NCBI RefSeq assembly: GCF_029633825.1
Contig: NZ_CP090640.1
Coordinates: 434,001 to 498,000, forward strand
Reading direction: 5' to 3'
Length of the DNA: 64,000 nt
Origin: Burkholderia contaminans
GTDB lineage: Bacteria > Pseudomonadota > Gammaproteobacteria > Burkholderiales > Burkholderiaceae
The stretch's first letter is position 1. Every line of letters starts with the position of its first letter. The notes below the pieces were generated by a model. The model was not told where the DNA came from. It did not search any database and worked only from the letters and a program-made list of their open reading frames with translations. Shown here in pieces: positions 10,014 through 19,435 of the stretch. Both the position numbers and the translations under genes were made by a program.

Positions 10014-11672
10014 ATGGCAACGTTAGGCGGGCAAATTTCGCACGCGCCGATGACGGGCGAAGAGAAGAAGGTCATCTTCGCGTCGTCGCTCGGCACCGTG
10101 TTCGAGTGGTACGACTTTTACCTGGCCGGCTCGCTCGCGGCCTACATCAGCAAGAGCTTCTTCTCCGGCGTCAATCCGACCGCCGCATTCATCTTCACGC
10201 TGCTCGGCTTCGCCGCCGGCTTCGCGGTACGGCCGTTCGGCGCAATCGTGTTCGGTCGCCTCGGCGACCTCGTCGGCCGCAAGCACACGTTCCTCGTGAC
10301 GATCGTGATCATGGGCGTCTCGACGTTCGTGGTCGGCTTCCTGCCCGGCTACGCGTCGATCGGCATCGCCGCACCCGTGATCTTCATCGCGATGCGGCTG
10401 TTGCAGGGTCTCGCGCTCGGCGGCGAGTACGGCGGCGCGGCGACCTACGTCGCCGAGCATGCGCCGGCCAACCGTCGCGGCTTCTACACCGCGTGGATCC
10501 AGACGACCGCCACGCTCGGCCTGTTCCTGTCGCTGCTCGTGATCCTCGGCGTGCGCACGTTCATCGGCGAGGAAGCGTTCGGCAGCTGGGGCTGGCGCGT
10601 GCCGTTCGTCGCGTCGATCCTGCTGCTCGCGGTGTCGGTGTGGATCCGGATGCAGCTGAACGAATCGCCCGTGTTCCTGCGCATCAAGGCGGAAGGCAAG
10701 ACGTCGAAGGCGCCGCTGACCGAAGCGTTCGGCCAGTGGAAGAACCTGAAGATCGTGATCCTCGCGCTCGTCGGCCTGACCGCCGGCCAAGCTGTCGTGT
10801 GGTACACGGGCCAGTTCTACGCGCTGTTCTTCCTTACGCAGACGCTGAAGGTGGATGGTGCGAGCGCGAACATCCTGATCGCGATCGCCCTCCTGATCGG
10901 CACGCCGTTCTTCCTGTTCTTCGGTTCGCTGTCGGACAAGATCGGGCGCAAGCCGATCATCCTCGCGGGCTGCCTGATCGCGGCACTGACCTACTTCCCG
11001 CTGTTCAAGGCGCTCACGCACTACGCGAACCCGCAGCTCGAGGTCGCGACGCAGAAGGCGCCGATCACGGTCATCGCCGATCCGGCCGCCTGCTCGTTCC
11101 AGTTCAACCCGGTGGGCACGTCGAAGTTCACGAACTCGTGCGACGTCGCAAAGAGCGCGCTCGCGAAGGCCGGCCTGAACTACGAGAACGTCGCGGCACC
11201 GGCTGGCACGACGGCCCAGATCAAGGTCGGCGACACGGTGATCCCCGCCTATGAGGGCAAGGCAGCCGATGCGAAGGCGCAGGGCGCGGCGTTCGACAAG
11301 ACGCTCGCATCGACGCTGAAGGCCGCCGGCTACCCGGCGAAGGCGGACCCGGCACAGCTCAACTGGCCGATGACGATCGTGATCCTGACGATCCTCGTGA
11401 TCTACGTGACGATGGTCTACGGCCCGATCGCGGCGATGCTGGTCGAGATGTTCCCGACGCGGATCCGCTACACGTCGATGTCGCTGCCCTATCACATCGG
11501 CAACGGCTGGTTCGGCGGCTTCCTGCCTGCAACCGCGTTCGCGATCGTCGCGGCGAAGGGCGACATCTACTCGGGCCTCTGGTATCCGATCGTGATCGCG
11601 CTGGCCACGTTCGTGATCGGCCTGCTGTTCGTCAAGGAGACGAAGGACTCGAACATCTACGCGCAGGATTGA
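10014..11672 (+). CDS. MHS-family MFS transporter with an inserted loop domain
   Basis: The 552-residue permease shows the sugar/metabolite:proton symporter pattern: SSLGTVFEWYDFYLAGSLAA at the first helix, GRLGDLVGRKHTF after helix 2, RLLQGLALGGEYGGAATYVAEH, and GSLSDKIGRKP between the halves. It is longer than the usual ~430 residues. The extra ~110 residues (about 335-450, with two cysteines in ACSFQF and NSCDV) form a polar domain between predicted helices. The substrate may be a dicarboxylate, tricarboxylate or osmolyte. It lies 236 bp after the TctDE-like pair, which may control it; that is inference. Confidence 0.9.
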   Translation: MATLGGQISHAPMTGEEKKVIFASSLGTVFEWYDFYLAGSLAAYISKSFFSGVNPTAAFIFTLLGFAAGFAVRPFGAIVFGRLGDLVGRKHTFLVTIVIMGVSTFVVGFLPGYASIGIAAPVIFIAMRLLQGLALGGEYGGAATYVAEHAPANRRGFYTAWIQTTATLGLFLSLLVILGVRTFIGEEAFGSWGWRVPFVASILLLAVSVWIRMQLNESPVFLRIKAEGKTSKAPLTEAFGQWKNLKIVILALVGLTAGQAVVWYTGQFYALFFLTQTLKVDGASANILIAIALLIGTPFFLFFGSLSDKIGRKPIILAGCLIAALTYFPLFKALTHYANPQLEVATQKAPITVIADPAACSFQFNPVGTSKFTNSCDVAKSALAKAGLNYENVAAPAGTTAQIKVGDTVIPAYEGKAADAKAQGAAFDKTLASTLKAAGYPAKADPAQLNWPMTIVILTILVIYVTMVYGPIAAMLVEMFPTRIRYTSMSLPYHIGNGWFGGFLPATAFAIVAAKGDIYSGLWYPIVIALATFVIGLLFVKETKDSNIYAQD

Positions 11673-11831
11673 GGTTGGGTGCGCAGCGGGGGACAGTCGG
11701 CGGATGGTCTCGTTCCGGAGGCCGGCTCCCGCCCGCAATGAAGGCCGGCACGGGCCGCCGGTAACTTTTTTCGGGAAAGATGGAAAAAGGTATTGACAGC
11801 CGGCCGGCCGATCGACATAATTCAAGTCTTC

Positions 11832-11908
<77 letters not shown>

Positions 11909-11916
11909 GTTGTAAG

Positions 11917-11953
11917 AAAAAGCCGCTGCTTCTCACGAAGCAGCGGCTTTTTT
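11917..11953 (+). terminator. Terminator after tRNA-Met (element-borne copy)
   Basis: A 12-bp stem (AGCCGCTGCTTC / GAAGCAGCGGCT, loop TCAC) is followed by six T residues, starting 12 bp past the tRNA CCA. Similar hairpins follow the other two copies of the tRNA end, at 43415 and 45244. Confidence 0.88.
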
Positions 11954-12083
11954 GTTCTGGAACGCCGGCAATGCGCCCAAACAGGCGCATTACGCATCTA
12001 AAGCGGCCAACCGTTTTAGATGCGGGCGATTTTCCGGGCGCGGGTGCTACACGCCACTGTTACCTCAATGTGGAGAGCACACC

Positions 12084-13787
12084 GTGAAACACCCCTACCT
12101 GACCACCCGCGCCGATTCGACCCATTACTACTTCCGTCGCAAGGTGCCGCTCGAGCTGCGCGCCCAACTCCAGAAAACTGAAATTTGGGTGAGCCTGGAA
12201 ACGCCGTGCCGGACCGAGGCCATCACCCGCCTGCCGATGGCCGCCCTCGAGTATGAGCGCCTCGTCGCTCCGGCGCGGGCGGCGGCCGCCTCGGCCGCTA
12301 TGGCCGCAGACGCCTGGTTGCCGCATGGAATGCGCGCCGTCGACGACGAGCCTCACCCATATCACCCGACCGTGCAACCGCCGGGCACGACCCGACTTCA
12401 CGCACTGCACATTCCCCGACTTGTCGAGCGCTACACCGTCAACGCGCTGGCGAACGATGACGAAGTACGTCCGACTTACTTCGAGAAAGAAAGCGACGAA
12501 GCCGAAGCCGACAAAGACGACTACGACGACGAGGCACACCGAACCTTGTTGCTCGAGGCTCGCAAGCAGCTGCGCCGGGCCCGGGCGTCGGACGACTTTT
12601 CCGACGTCCGCGAGGCCGTCGAGGAGCATCTGACGTGGGAGCGCGCCTGGCTGCCCGCGGCGTCGGCCGAGTTCGCTACTTTGCTGAAGGCCATCGCCGA
12701 CGCGCAGCTGGCTGTCGTGGAAGAAGAACTGCGGCGCCTCGAGGGCGACGTCAGCGAGACGCCCGAACTGATTCCGCTGGTCGACGAAAACGATACATGG
12801 GAGGCCGCGCTGAAATGCTGGAAGGAGGAGCGGATGCCCTCGCCGAAAACCGTCAACGACGTGACCAGGCAGGTACAGCGCGTCAAGTCGCATGTGGGCG
12901 ACCTGCCCCTGTCGGTCCTGACGCCCGACCACGTTGAACGATTCAAGACGCTCTGCCTCGAGAAGGACGACGTCGAGCATGGCCGCGTGAACACGATTCT
13001 GTCGCTGCTGTCGCCCCTTATCACGCTCGCCATGCGCAGGAAGCTGACGAAGCTGGCCAGCAACCCGTTCAGCGGCATGAAATATCCCGCCAAGGTGGTC
13101 GAACTCAATCGGGCGACGGTACGCACCGCATTCACGATGGACCAGTTGAACCAGGTCTTCTCCTGCCCCGTGTATACGCAGGGCCATCGTCCGGGAAAAG
13201 GAGGTGGCGAGGCAGCCTACTGGCTGCCGCTGCTCGGCCCGCATACCGGCGCCCGGGTCGAAGACCTGTGCCGGCTCACGGTCGCCGACGTGGTCCAGCG
13301 CGAGAGCGTATGGTGTCTGCACCTGCACGACTCGAAGCGCGAGGCCCGCACCGGGAACCGGACTGTCATGCGCCACGTCCCGGTCCACCGTAACCTGCTG
13401 CGACTTGGCTGGCTCGACTACGTCGAATCCCACCGGCCAGCCGGCGGCTCGGCGTGGCTCTTTCCCGACCTCGCGACCAACCAGTATGGCAAGCGGAGCG
13501 CTGTGTTCTCCACCTGGTTCAACGCCTATTTGCGCTCGCCCATCGGCATCGAGGACCCCGCGCTCGTTTATCACAGTTTCCGCCACACGTTCCAGACGTG
13601 TGGCGAGCTGGCCGGCATCAGCGGGCAGGTCATCGACGAACTGATTGGGCACGCGCCTGACAGCCGTTATGGCAAGAAGGAAGACGGGTTCAAACGGCTA
13701 CCGTTTGCACTGCTCATCGAGGCGATGGAGAAGCTCGATTTTCCCGGACTCAAACTGGGGCACCTGCCCTATGCCGGCCGGACGTAA
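12084..13787 (+). CDS. Tyrosine recombinase / integrase of the element
   Basis: The product has 567 residues from a GTG at 12084, with GGAGAG about 8 nt upstream. The N-terminus VKHPYLTTRADSTHYYFRRK is typical of integrases with an N-terminal DUF6538-like segment. The catalytic domain is C-terminal: TGARVEDLCRL (Arg ~391), HSFRHTFQ (~497-504), GHAPDS, then RYGKKE with the likely nucleophile Tyr ~528. It lies next to the tRNA attachment site. A longer frame to 11952 exists but covers the terminator and lacks a ribosome site. Confidence 0.92.
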   Translation: MKHPYLTTRADSTHYYFRRKVPLELRAQLQKTEIWVSLETPCRTEAITRLPMAALEYERLVAPARAAAASAAMAADAWLPHGMRAVDDEPHPYHPTVQPPGTTRLHALHIPRLVERYTVNALANDDEVRPTYFEKESDEAEADKDDYDDEAHRTLLLEARKQLRRARASDDFSDVREAVEEHLTWERAWLPAASAEFATLLKAIADAQLAVVEEELRRLEGDVSETPELIPLVDENDTWEAALKCWKEERMPSPKTVNDVTRQVQRVKSHVGDLPLSVLTPDHVERFKTLCLEKDDVEHGRVNTILSLLSPLITLAMRRKLTKLASNPFSGMKYPAKVVELNRATVRTAFTMDQLNQVFSCPVYTQGHRPGKGGGEAAYWLPLLGPHTGARVEDLCRLTVADVVQRESVWCLHLHDSKREARTGNRTVMRHVPVHRNLLRLGWLDYVESHRPAGGSAWLFPDLATNQYGKRSAVFSTWFNAYLRSPIGIEDPALVYHSFRHTFQTCGELAGISGQVIDELIGHAPDSRYGKKEDGFKRLPFALLIEAMEKLDFPGLKLGHLPYAGRT

Positions 13788-13970
13788 TCCGGCATCGGGG
13801 CGCCGCGGCGCCAGCCTGTTTCTGAATCAGCCAGCCGCATGTGCGGCTGGCCCTGCTCGGCACCCAGCGCGGATAGTTGAGCTAGCGTAGACGAACTGGA
13901 GCCCACCGCCGACAATGCTAGGCAGACGAAAGGGAAACTAGTCACAAACCAGCGTCTAGTGCCCTCGCCA

Positions 13971-16202
13971 TCAGAACTCAGGCGGCAAATCCCGGGTATC
14001 GGGAGGGGCGTCAAAGCCGAGAAGGACCCGAATGAGACGAAGTCTCGGCGTGTCAGCAGGAAGCAATTCGCGCAAATACCCATCAAGCTCCTGTCGGTGG
14101 CCTGACTGTAATCTCAACCTCTGCGTGAACAGCGCGAGAGCAAACTCGGCGGCCGCCTCCCCTTGACGCTTGTCGTATTGAGCGAAGATGCTCTTGAGCA
14201 GGTCGAGCATGAACTGGCTTGCGTTATGCTCCTTCGAATAGTCGAGCTCCCCTACACGCGCGCACCTCAGCAATGCCGCCTGAATGACGCCGTCGTTATA
14301 CCGCGTGAAGTTCTCCGGGTCCAGAATCACATGCTGGAACGCATCGGTCGACAATCGTAGAGCTTGGTCCTTGAACTTGCCCTCCCTGGCGTTCTGCAGT
14401 ATCGCCCCTGCCATGGCGACGACGCCCGACGTTGTATCCGCCGTGCCGGGGTCGTATGCAAAGTCCCAGAACGCGAAGTCGAGCCGTAGCCTCATCGGTT
14501 CTGTCAGGTCTGAATTGAGCCCGATAAACGTCCGGGCATTCATCCCCATCGCTGTGCCATCGAGCTGGGTGAATCGCTCCTCGTACTCGGCACCAAACTC
14601 GCCCGGGGCATTCTGCAGCAGTCTTGCTTCATCTGCGAACGAGTCCCGGAGGCCTGCGCCAACGGCTATGTGCGCAAACCGATGGACTTCGATGTTGGCC
14701 TCATTAGCGGAGTACTTCAGATTTCCCGTCAACACCCTTATCTGACTTGTCGTTTCAGCAACCTGCGCGCCAATCAGATAGGTACGTGCTCCCTCGTGGA
14801 GGTCCCTGAGGTCACGGCTTATTGATAGCAGGCGCGTGCCTCTACCTGCCACAGCTGCCACGATGAGAAGGCCGGCGTCTCTTCCGATTTCACCGGCGCG
14901 CACCTCTATTTCGGCTTCGCTGATGACAGGCACCTGGTCGAGCCTCATCATGATTTCGGTCAGGCGCTGCGCGCACTCCAGAGCGAGGGCCCGGGACGCC
15001 TCATCGTTTTGATGGATGATTGCGTGGACCGACGCCGGCGTCCTCTGCCTAAGCATCCGATACAGCCACACATCGAAGCCAGGGGCTCCGAGAAGCTTCG
15101 TTCCGTCCACATAAAGGGGCCGGATTTTCCCGTTGGCGGTGCTGCGGCCCAGAACACCGAGCGCGCCATTGCCCACGAACTTGCAGCAGAAGGCTTCTGC
15201 GTTCACCTCTTTGTGCTCTTTCCGTAGAAGCACCGACTTCGGCATCAGGTCGGCCGGCGCAAACCGCTCTCCCACAATCGGCAAATCTCTTAGATGCTGC
15301 GCCGCCTGCTCCACGCCAGAGCCTTGAGGCCGTGGCAGCGCAAAAAGAGCGTTCTCCCGCCCTTTCGCGTCCTCGAGCGTCAGGAGCGTCACCACTTCCT
15401 CTTGATGGCAACGCGTTCGCTGTCGCCAATCTCTTTCAAGATTCAGCGACGACGACGCTGATATCAGGCAGAAGGACGTGCCGGAGAGCGGCGTGTCGAC
15501 ATGTTCGATACCGTCGTGCGAATGAAAGCTCACAACTCGAGGCTGCGACGCGCCGTAGAGCGTGCAATACATATCGCGCAGCGCATACGCAACACTCGCG
15601 ATACCCATCGAGTCGATGTATATGACGTCGAGGTCCCCCTTGCACATGTCAGCTCGCTTTTTCAGCTTATGCAACAAAGCGAACGCAAGGAACTGTACGC
15701 CCTCCACTTCCGTCAATGCTTCTTCCGTTCGCAGGAACAGAGTCGAACGCTTCTCCGACGGCTTGACGAACGTGAAGCCGGGCGGCGCCGTGACGAGCAC
15801 GTGATGCGAGGAGAACAGCTTCTCGAGTCCTGCGGCCCGAATCGCATGTGTTCTGTCGCGAAGCATCGAATCCAGTCGCGTGACCTGGTTTCGCAGTTGC
15901 TCGTGTAACCGGATGGTGCCTTCACGGTCGAAAACACAGATGCACAGGCAAACCTTTGTGGAGGTCCTGGCGGCCGCCTGCTGCAGCACGGGTTCGTCGA
16001 AGCGCAGTTTAATTGCGTCGGCTTCGGTCGAGGAACAGACAATCGCGACTACGTCGGGCGCGTTGACCGTCTGCAAGCCATACTCAATCGCATCCGCGAG
16101 ATACGTGTCGTGCAACTTGCCCGGAGGTTTGAAGAGAAAGTGAAAATTCCGGATGGGACCCGCTACAGGCAAGGCACAATCGAACGTGAAAAATCCCTTC
16201 AT
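13971..16202 (-). CDS. Unknown 743-residue partner of the GHKL ATPase
   Basis: I do not recognise a named family. The start at 16202 (MKGFFTFDCALPVAGP) overlaps the stop of the ATPase gene by 4 nt (ATGA), so both are made together. Two stretches look like phosphoribosyltransferase-type Rossmann turns: DVIYIDSMGIASVAYALRD with a later LISASSS (about residues 185-230), and LLIVAAVAGRGTRLLSISRD (about 435-460). The C-terminal third is helical and ends with RLRLIRVLLGFDAPPD. A C-terminal adaptor or scaffold role is possible. The phosphoribosyltransferase resemblance is weak and seen by eye only. Confidence 0.75.
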   Translation of the reverse strand: MKGFFTFDCALPVAGPIRNFHFLFKPPGKLHDTYLADAIEYGLQTVNAPDVVAIVCSSTEADAIKLRFDEPVLQQAAARTSTKVCLCICVFDREGTIRLHEQLRNQVTRLDSMLRDRTHAIRAAGLEKLFSSHHVLVTAPPGFTFVKPSEKRSTLFLRTEEALTEVEGVQFLAFALLHKLKKRADMCKGDLDVIYIDSMGIASVAYALRDMYCTLYGASQPRVVSFHSHDGIEHVDTPLSGTSFCLISASSSLNLERDWRQRTRCHQEEVVTLLTLEDAKGRENALFALPRPQGSGVEQAAQHLRDLPIVGERFAPADLMPKSVLLRKEHKEVNAEAFCCKFVGNGALGVLGRSTANGKIRPLYVDGTKLLGAPGFDVWLYRMLRQRTPASVHAIIHQNDEASRALALECAQRLTEIMMRLDQVPVISEAEIEVRAGEIGRDAGLLIVAAVAGRGTRLLSISRDLRDLHEGARTYLIGAQVAETTSQIRVLTGNLKYSANEANIEVHRFAHIAVGAGLRDSFADEARLLQNAPGEFGAEYEERFTQLDGTAMGMNARTFIGLNSDLTEPMRLRLDFAFWDFAYDPGTADTTSGVVAMAGAILQNAREGKFKDQALRLSTDAFQHVILDPENFTRYNDGVIQAALLRCARVGELDYSKEHNASQFMLDLLKSIFAQYDKRQGEAAAEFALALFTQRLRLQSGHRQELDGYLRELLPADTPRLRLIRVLLGFDAPPDTRDLPPEF

Positions 16203-17386
16203 AGCAGGACCTTCGTCGCAGGCACCACGATTGAATAACAGGCGCCAGCTGCCATGGGAAGCTCCGGCCGGTCCTTGAGCCAGTGCTTCGGTTCGAACGA
16301 CACCTGCTCTTTCGGTACAGAAAAATCTTGGGTCAAACAGACCCTTCCGGTCCGCAGACGAAGGTATGCGTTCAGTTGCTGCAAGGTTTGCAAGACGTGA
16401 GAAAGGCCGCCGCCGCTGCCCGCGGTCGTCTTTGTGGTCGCATGTAGCTCGAAACACTTCCGAACGAGTGACACCTCTTCATCGATTGAGACACTCTGAA
16501 TCTCCTCACCAGCTTGACCATGGCGGGAAAGCCAGCGACGCGCGAGCCCGGGCCCGGTGTCGACGACGGTTAGCTCCAGCAGAGATGTCTGCTTGCTGGC
16601 CTCCCGTTTCCCTTCGGCGTTGGCATACTTACGCCGATTGGCAATGTTGTGCATCAGGAAGAACGCGAGCGGCGGGTCTTCCTCGCCAAGGTGGTCGGCC
16701 GCGTCCTTGGCCTCGTACGAAATAAACTTGGCCATGACAGCACGCAAGCTCTTCACGTAGGGCCTGCCTTGCTCGTCCGTGGTTGCGTGTTCGTCTGTGT
16801 TGCGGAAAAGTTCGTAGAGGAGAGTTCCCAGAGCGACGCGCGAAGCCTCCGTCATCTTCTGGCCGGCAGTCGGCGCGCACGCAGCAATCAAACGGGAGGT
16901 CAGGTTTACGAAGTCGTCTCGCGACCGGACAGCGCCGACCTCTGGCCGAGAATACAGTGGGATAAGGAATTCATTCTTCGCGCGAGCGAAGCAACCCAGA
17001 AATGCGCCTCGCCCGTGCATCGTGCCGCGGAAGTTGCCGTTCTGCATTGCTTCAATTCGAGGAACTGCGTTCGCCAACGCTTCGCGGGTAGACAACGGTT
17101 CGTCAGCGCCAGTCTCGATGATTTCGGAGAAGTAGGCAGCAGCCATGCCGTGCGGCTCTTTTGCCAAGGCCTCCTGCGCATCCGTCGAGCCTCTACCGTA
17201 AGGCCTCAAGGTCGGGTGCTCGATGGTGCGTGACCACTCGGCGAGAAATTGCATGAGCGAACCCGGCACGCCAACGTTCCCGCCGAACCTCAAACTTGTC
17301 TCGAGCCGCAAAGCTGGACTCTCCGATAGCAGCTCGTACGCGCCCTCGATGTCCCTGAGGCTGGTCGCACTGGGAAATGTAATCAT
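16199..17386 (-). CDS. GHKL (Hsp90-like) ATPase
   Basis: The 395-residue protein carries the Bergerat-fold motifs: N-box ELFRNTDEH (E192, N196), G1 box VVDTGPGL (274-281) and G2 box GSGGGL (323-328). It lacks a histidine-kinase H-box or transmembrane segments, so it is not an ordinary sensor kinase. About 180 residues of unrecognised sequence precede the ATPase. It is translationally coupled to the 743-residue gene and lies in a defence-rich element. A two-gene anti-phage system is a reasonable guess, but no known system is matched with certainty. Confidence 0.8.
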   Translation of the reverse strand: MITFPSATSLRDIEGAYELLSESPALRLETSLRFGGNVGVPGSLMQFLAEWSRTIEHPTLRPYGRGSTDAQEALAKEPHGMAAAYFSEIIETGADEPLSTREALANAVPRIEAMQNGNFRGTMHGRGAFLGCFARAKNEFLIPLYSRPEVGAVRSRDDFVNLTSRLIAACAPTAGQKMTEASRVALGTLLYELFRNTDEHATTDEQGRPYVKSLRAVMAKFISYEAKDAADHLGEEDPPLAFFLMHNIANRRKYANAEGKREASKQTSLLELTVVDTGPGLARRWLSRHGQAGEEIQSVSIDEEVSLVRKCFELHATTKTTAGSGGGLSHVLQTLQQLNAYLRLRTGRVCLTQDFSVPKEQVSFEPKHWLKDRPELPMAAGACYSIVVPATKVLL

Positions 17387-17584
17387 GTCGTTTCGGTCCG
17401 CGCTTCGCTTTTTCGGAAACTGCGTTCAGGTCGTCGTCCGGTCAGATGCATGAGACTACCAGAGGATGTCGGAAATCACGCTCCCATCTACCGATATCGC
17501 GGCTTGCAACTCGATGTGAGTGGCTAGGAGGACCGTCGCACAACGCATTGCCGGCCGCTAAATGCGACGCTAATAGAGTGACTA

Positions 17585-18376
17585 TCAGGCGGGTTCCGAG
17601 ACGCAATTCGCCTTTCCACTGCGGCTGAGGTTCAGTTGTCTCATTAACCGCCCTATTTCGAATACGGCTGCAATGCGTTCATCGTCTACCGCCGCTATAG
17701 TCTTCCGGCTCGAGGTTTCTCGATAATATCGGCCGTCGCACTCGACCAAATCGAGCAACGCCGACATGTCACGGACTTCGCCCGGAGTGACCTCTCCCTC
17801 TCCGGCGATGATTCCTGCGGCGATAGAATGATTCCCGCCTCCGACGAAGCTGATTCCCCAAGGCAACCACAACATGACCTGATGATTCGGGTCTTGCCTC
17901 CATTTACCCATCGACTTGCCTCGGCCGATGTGAGCAAGCGCACTTGCGATGCGTTGCCGGTTCCATGGCCAAGGAAGTATCGTGTCTTTTGCCAGATTGA
18001 CCCTGAATGCGCCCGGCGCGAGCTTTACGCCGATTCCGTAGCTCAACGGGGTTATGCGACGGTCGTCGAAAAAGAAGCTCGACGAAACGATACTTGGAGG
18101 AGCCTGGTGGGCAGCGTTTTCAATGACACCGACCAATGCCTCGGCCTGGTAGGGACGCAGCAACAGATTGACAAGGTCGTGCAGCGCGGCCGGATTCCGT
18201 TGAGCAATCTCGCGCGCCATGTCCATGATGTTCTCAAACTGCGAGCGCCGCTTTCGTCCCAAGAAGCACCGGACTCGTGAAATCACGACACGCCCCATTT
18301 CGATAGTGGCCTCGTATGCGGTTTGTTTCATACCGTACCCCGAAGTTGGAAAATTGTTGTGTTGCGGCAGCTCCAT
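17585..18376 (-). CDS. DUF6710-like protein
   Basis: The 263-residue protein contains PWPWNRQRIASALAHIG, HQVMLWLPWGISFVGGGNHS and a C-terminal FEIGRLMRQL, which I associate with the DUF6710 family; the function is unknown. No signal peptide or membrane span is seen. An internal ATG at 18331, preceded by a GGGG tract, is an alternative start. It lies 198 bp upstream of the ATPase gene and 98 bp downstream of a membrane protein gene, all on the same strand. Confidence 0.7.
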   Translation of the reverse strand: MELPQHNNFPTSGYGMKQTAYEATIEMGRVVISRVRCFLGRKRRSQFENIMDMAREIAQRNPAALHDLVNLLLRPYQAEALVGVIENAAHQAPPSIVSSSFFFDDRRITPLSYGIGVKLAPGAFRVNLAKDTILPWPWNRQRIASALAHIGRGKSMGKWRQDPNHQVMLWLPWGISFVGGGNHSIAAGIIAGEGEVTPGEVRDMSALLDLVECDGRYYRETSSRKTIAAVDDERIAAVFEIGRLMRQLNLSRSGKANCVSEPA

Positions 18377-18474
18377 TTTGTCTGCTTGCTGCCCTCTGCT
18401 TGCGCAGACACGCGCGTCACCGCCGACTCATTGAACAGAGGCCGATGATTCATCGCGGCGCCGCGGCCGCCGTT

Positions 18475-19206
18475 TCAGTTTGGTTTTGAAGTGTACTGGT
18501 CCACAGATTCCAGAGACCTATTCGCGACGGGTAGCAGCTTGACCTTGCCGTTCTCCCAGAGGGCGACCGTGTCTTTCGACTGCTGGATGATGAACCCCGT
18601 CGCAATTGCACTGGTTCCATCCGTCAGCCGGAAGCAGTGCTGACCATGTGCATGGGCAGAACATCCTTTGATGTAATCTGTGATGTCATCGTTCGCAAGG
18701 GCGTTTGCCGCAGCGACGCCAAGCTCCACCGGAAAAATCAGGACAGCGGCAAAAAAAGCAGGAAGTGCGAACATGAGATATGTCCCTCCCAGAGGAAGGA
18801 CGAGCAGATAGGTCGCGAGCAGCTTGATGCGCGTACTGACGGGGGCCCGACCGCGATGAAGCTTTCCAAGCCTGGCTGCGCCCTGTCCCAGTGCCAAGGC
18901 CAGAATTCCAGTAATGAGCAATGCGCCGATGACTACCAGAATAGGCCTCGACTTGAACATAGCCCCGAAGATGATGTCGAGGTCCTTCATGACGGCAAGG
19001 ACTGCAAGCACGAGATAGTCACTCCGTCCCTGAGGGAATGCGCCCGGGTTAATGCCGAAGCGCTCGAGAAACGTCTGTTGGAAGGTCACTCCGACGAGAT
19101 ACGCAAAATACAATGTCGCTGCGCCGAGCACAGGCGTCAGAACCTTCCACCATGCAAATCGGCCGGTATCTGGTTTCAGAGAGAGTCCCGAGTCATTCAG
19201 CTTCAT
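18475..19206 (-). CDS. Membrane protein of unknown function
   Basis: The 243-residue protein has four predicted membrane helices: around 22-40 (VLTPVLGAATLYFAYLVGV), 65-75, 90-107 (ILVVIGALLITGILALAL) and 130-160. A C-terminal soluble part of about 70 residues follows (HAHGQHCFRLTDGTSAIATG). I do not recognise the family. It sits between the E1 gene and the DUF6710-like gene on one strand, so it could be co-transcribed with either. Confidence 0.65.
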   Translation of the reverse strand: MKLNDSGLSLKPDTGRFAWWKVLTPVLGAATLYFAYLVGVTFQQTFLERFGINPGAFPQGRSDYLVLAVLAVMKDLDIIFGAMFKSRPILVVIGALLITGILALALGQGAARLGKLHRGRAPVSTRIKLLATYLLVLPLGGTYLMFALPAFFAAVLIFPVELGVAAANALANDDITDYIKGCSAHAHGQHCFRLTDGTSAIATGFIIQQSKDTVALWENGKVKLLPVANRSLESVDQYTSKPN

Positions 19207-19435
19207 GTTTTTTAAACCTACAAATCGGGTAATCGGCGAGCGGACGCACCAAACGTCGGCTCATGGCTTCCCGCGTGCGCTTGCAAGCCAACTCGGCGAC
19301 GGTTGGCACGTCACTACGGGAAGAGAGGATATGCGCTCAACGCGGGCTCAATTGCTCACGCACCTTGCGTACCTCATCCTAGTCGCGTTGAATAAGGCAC
19401 GCTTCAATCTGCCCGAGACAACGAAGCAATCCCCT

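Noticed and set aside
13971..16202. Longer start at 16457 for the 743-residue protein
   Set aside because: The added 85 residues overlap the ATPase gene in another frame; the ATGA overlap at 16202 is the natural start.
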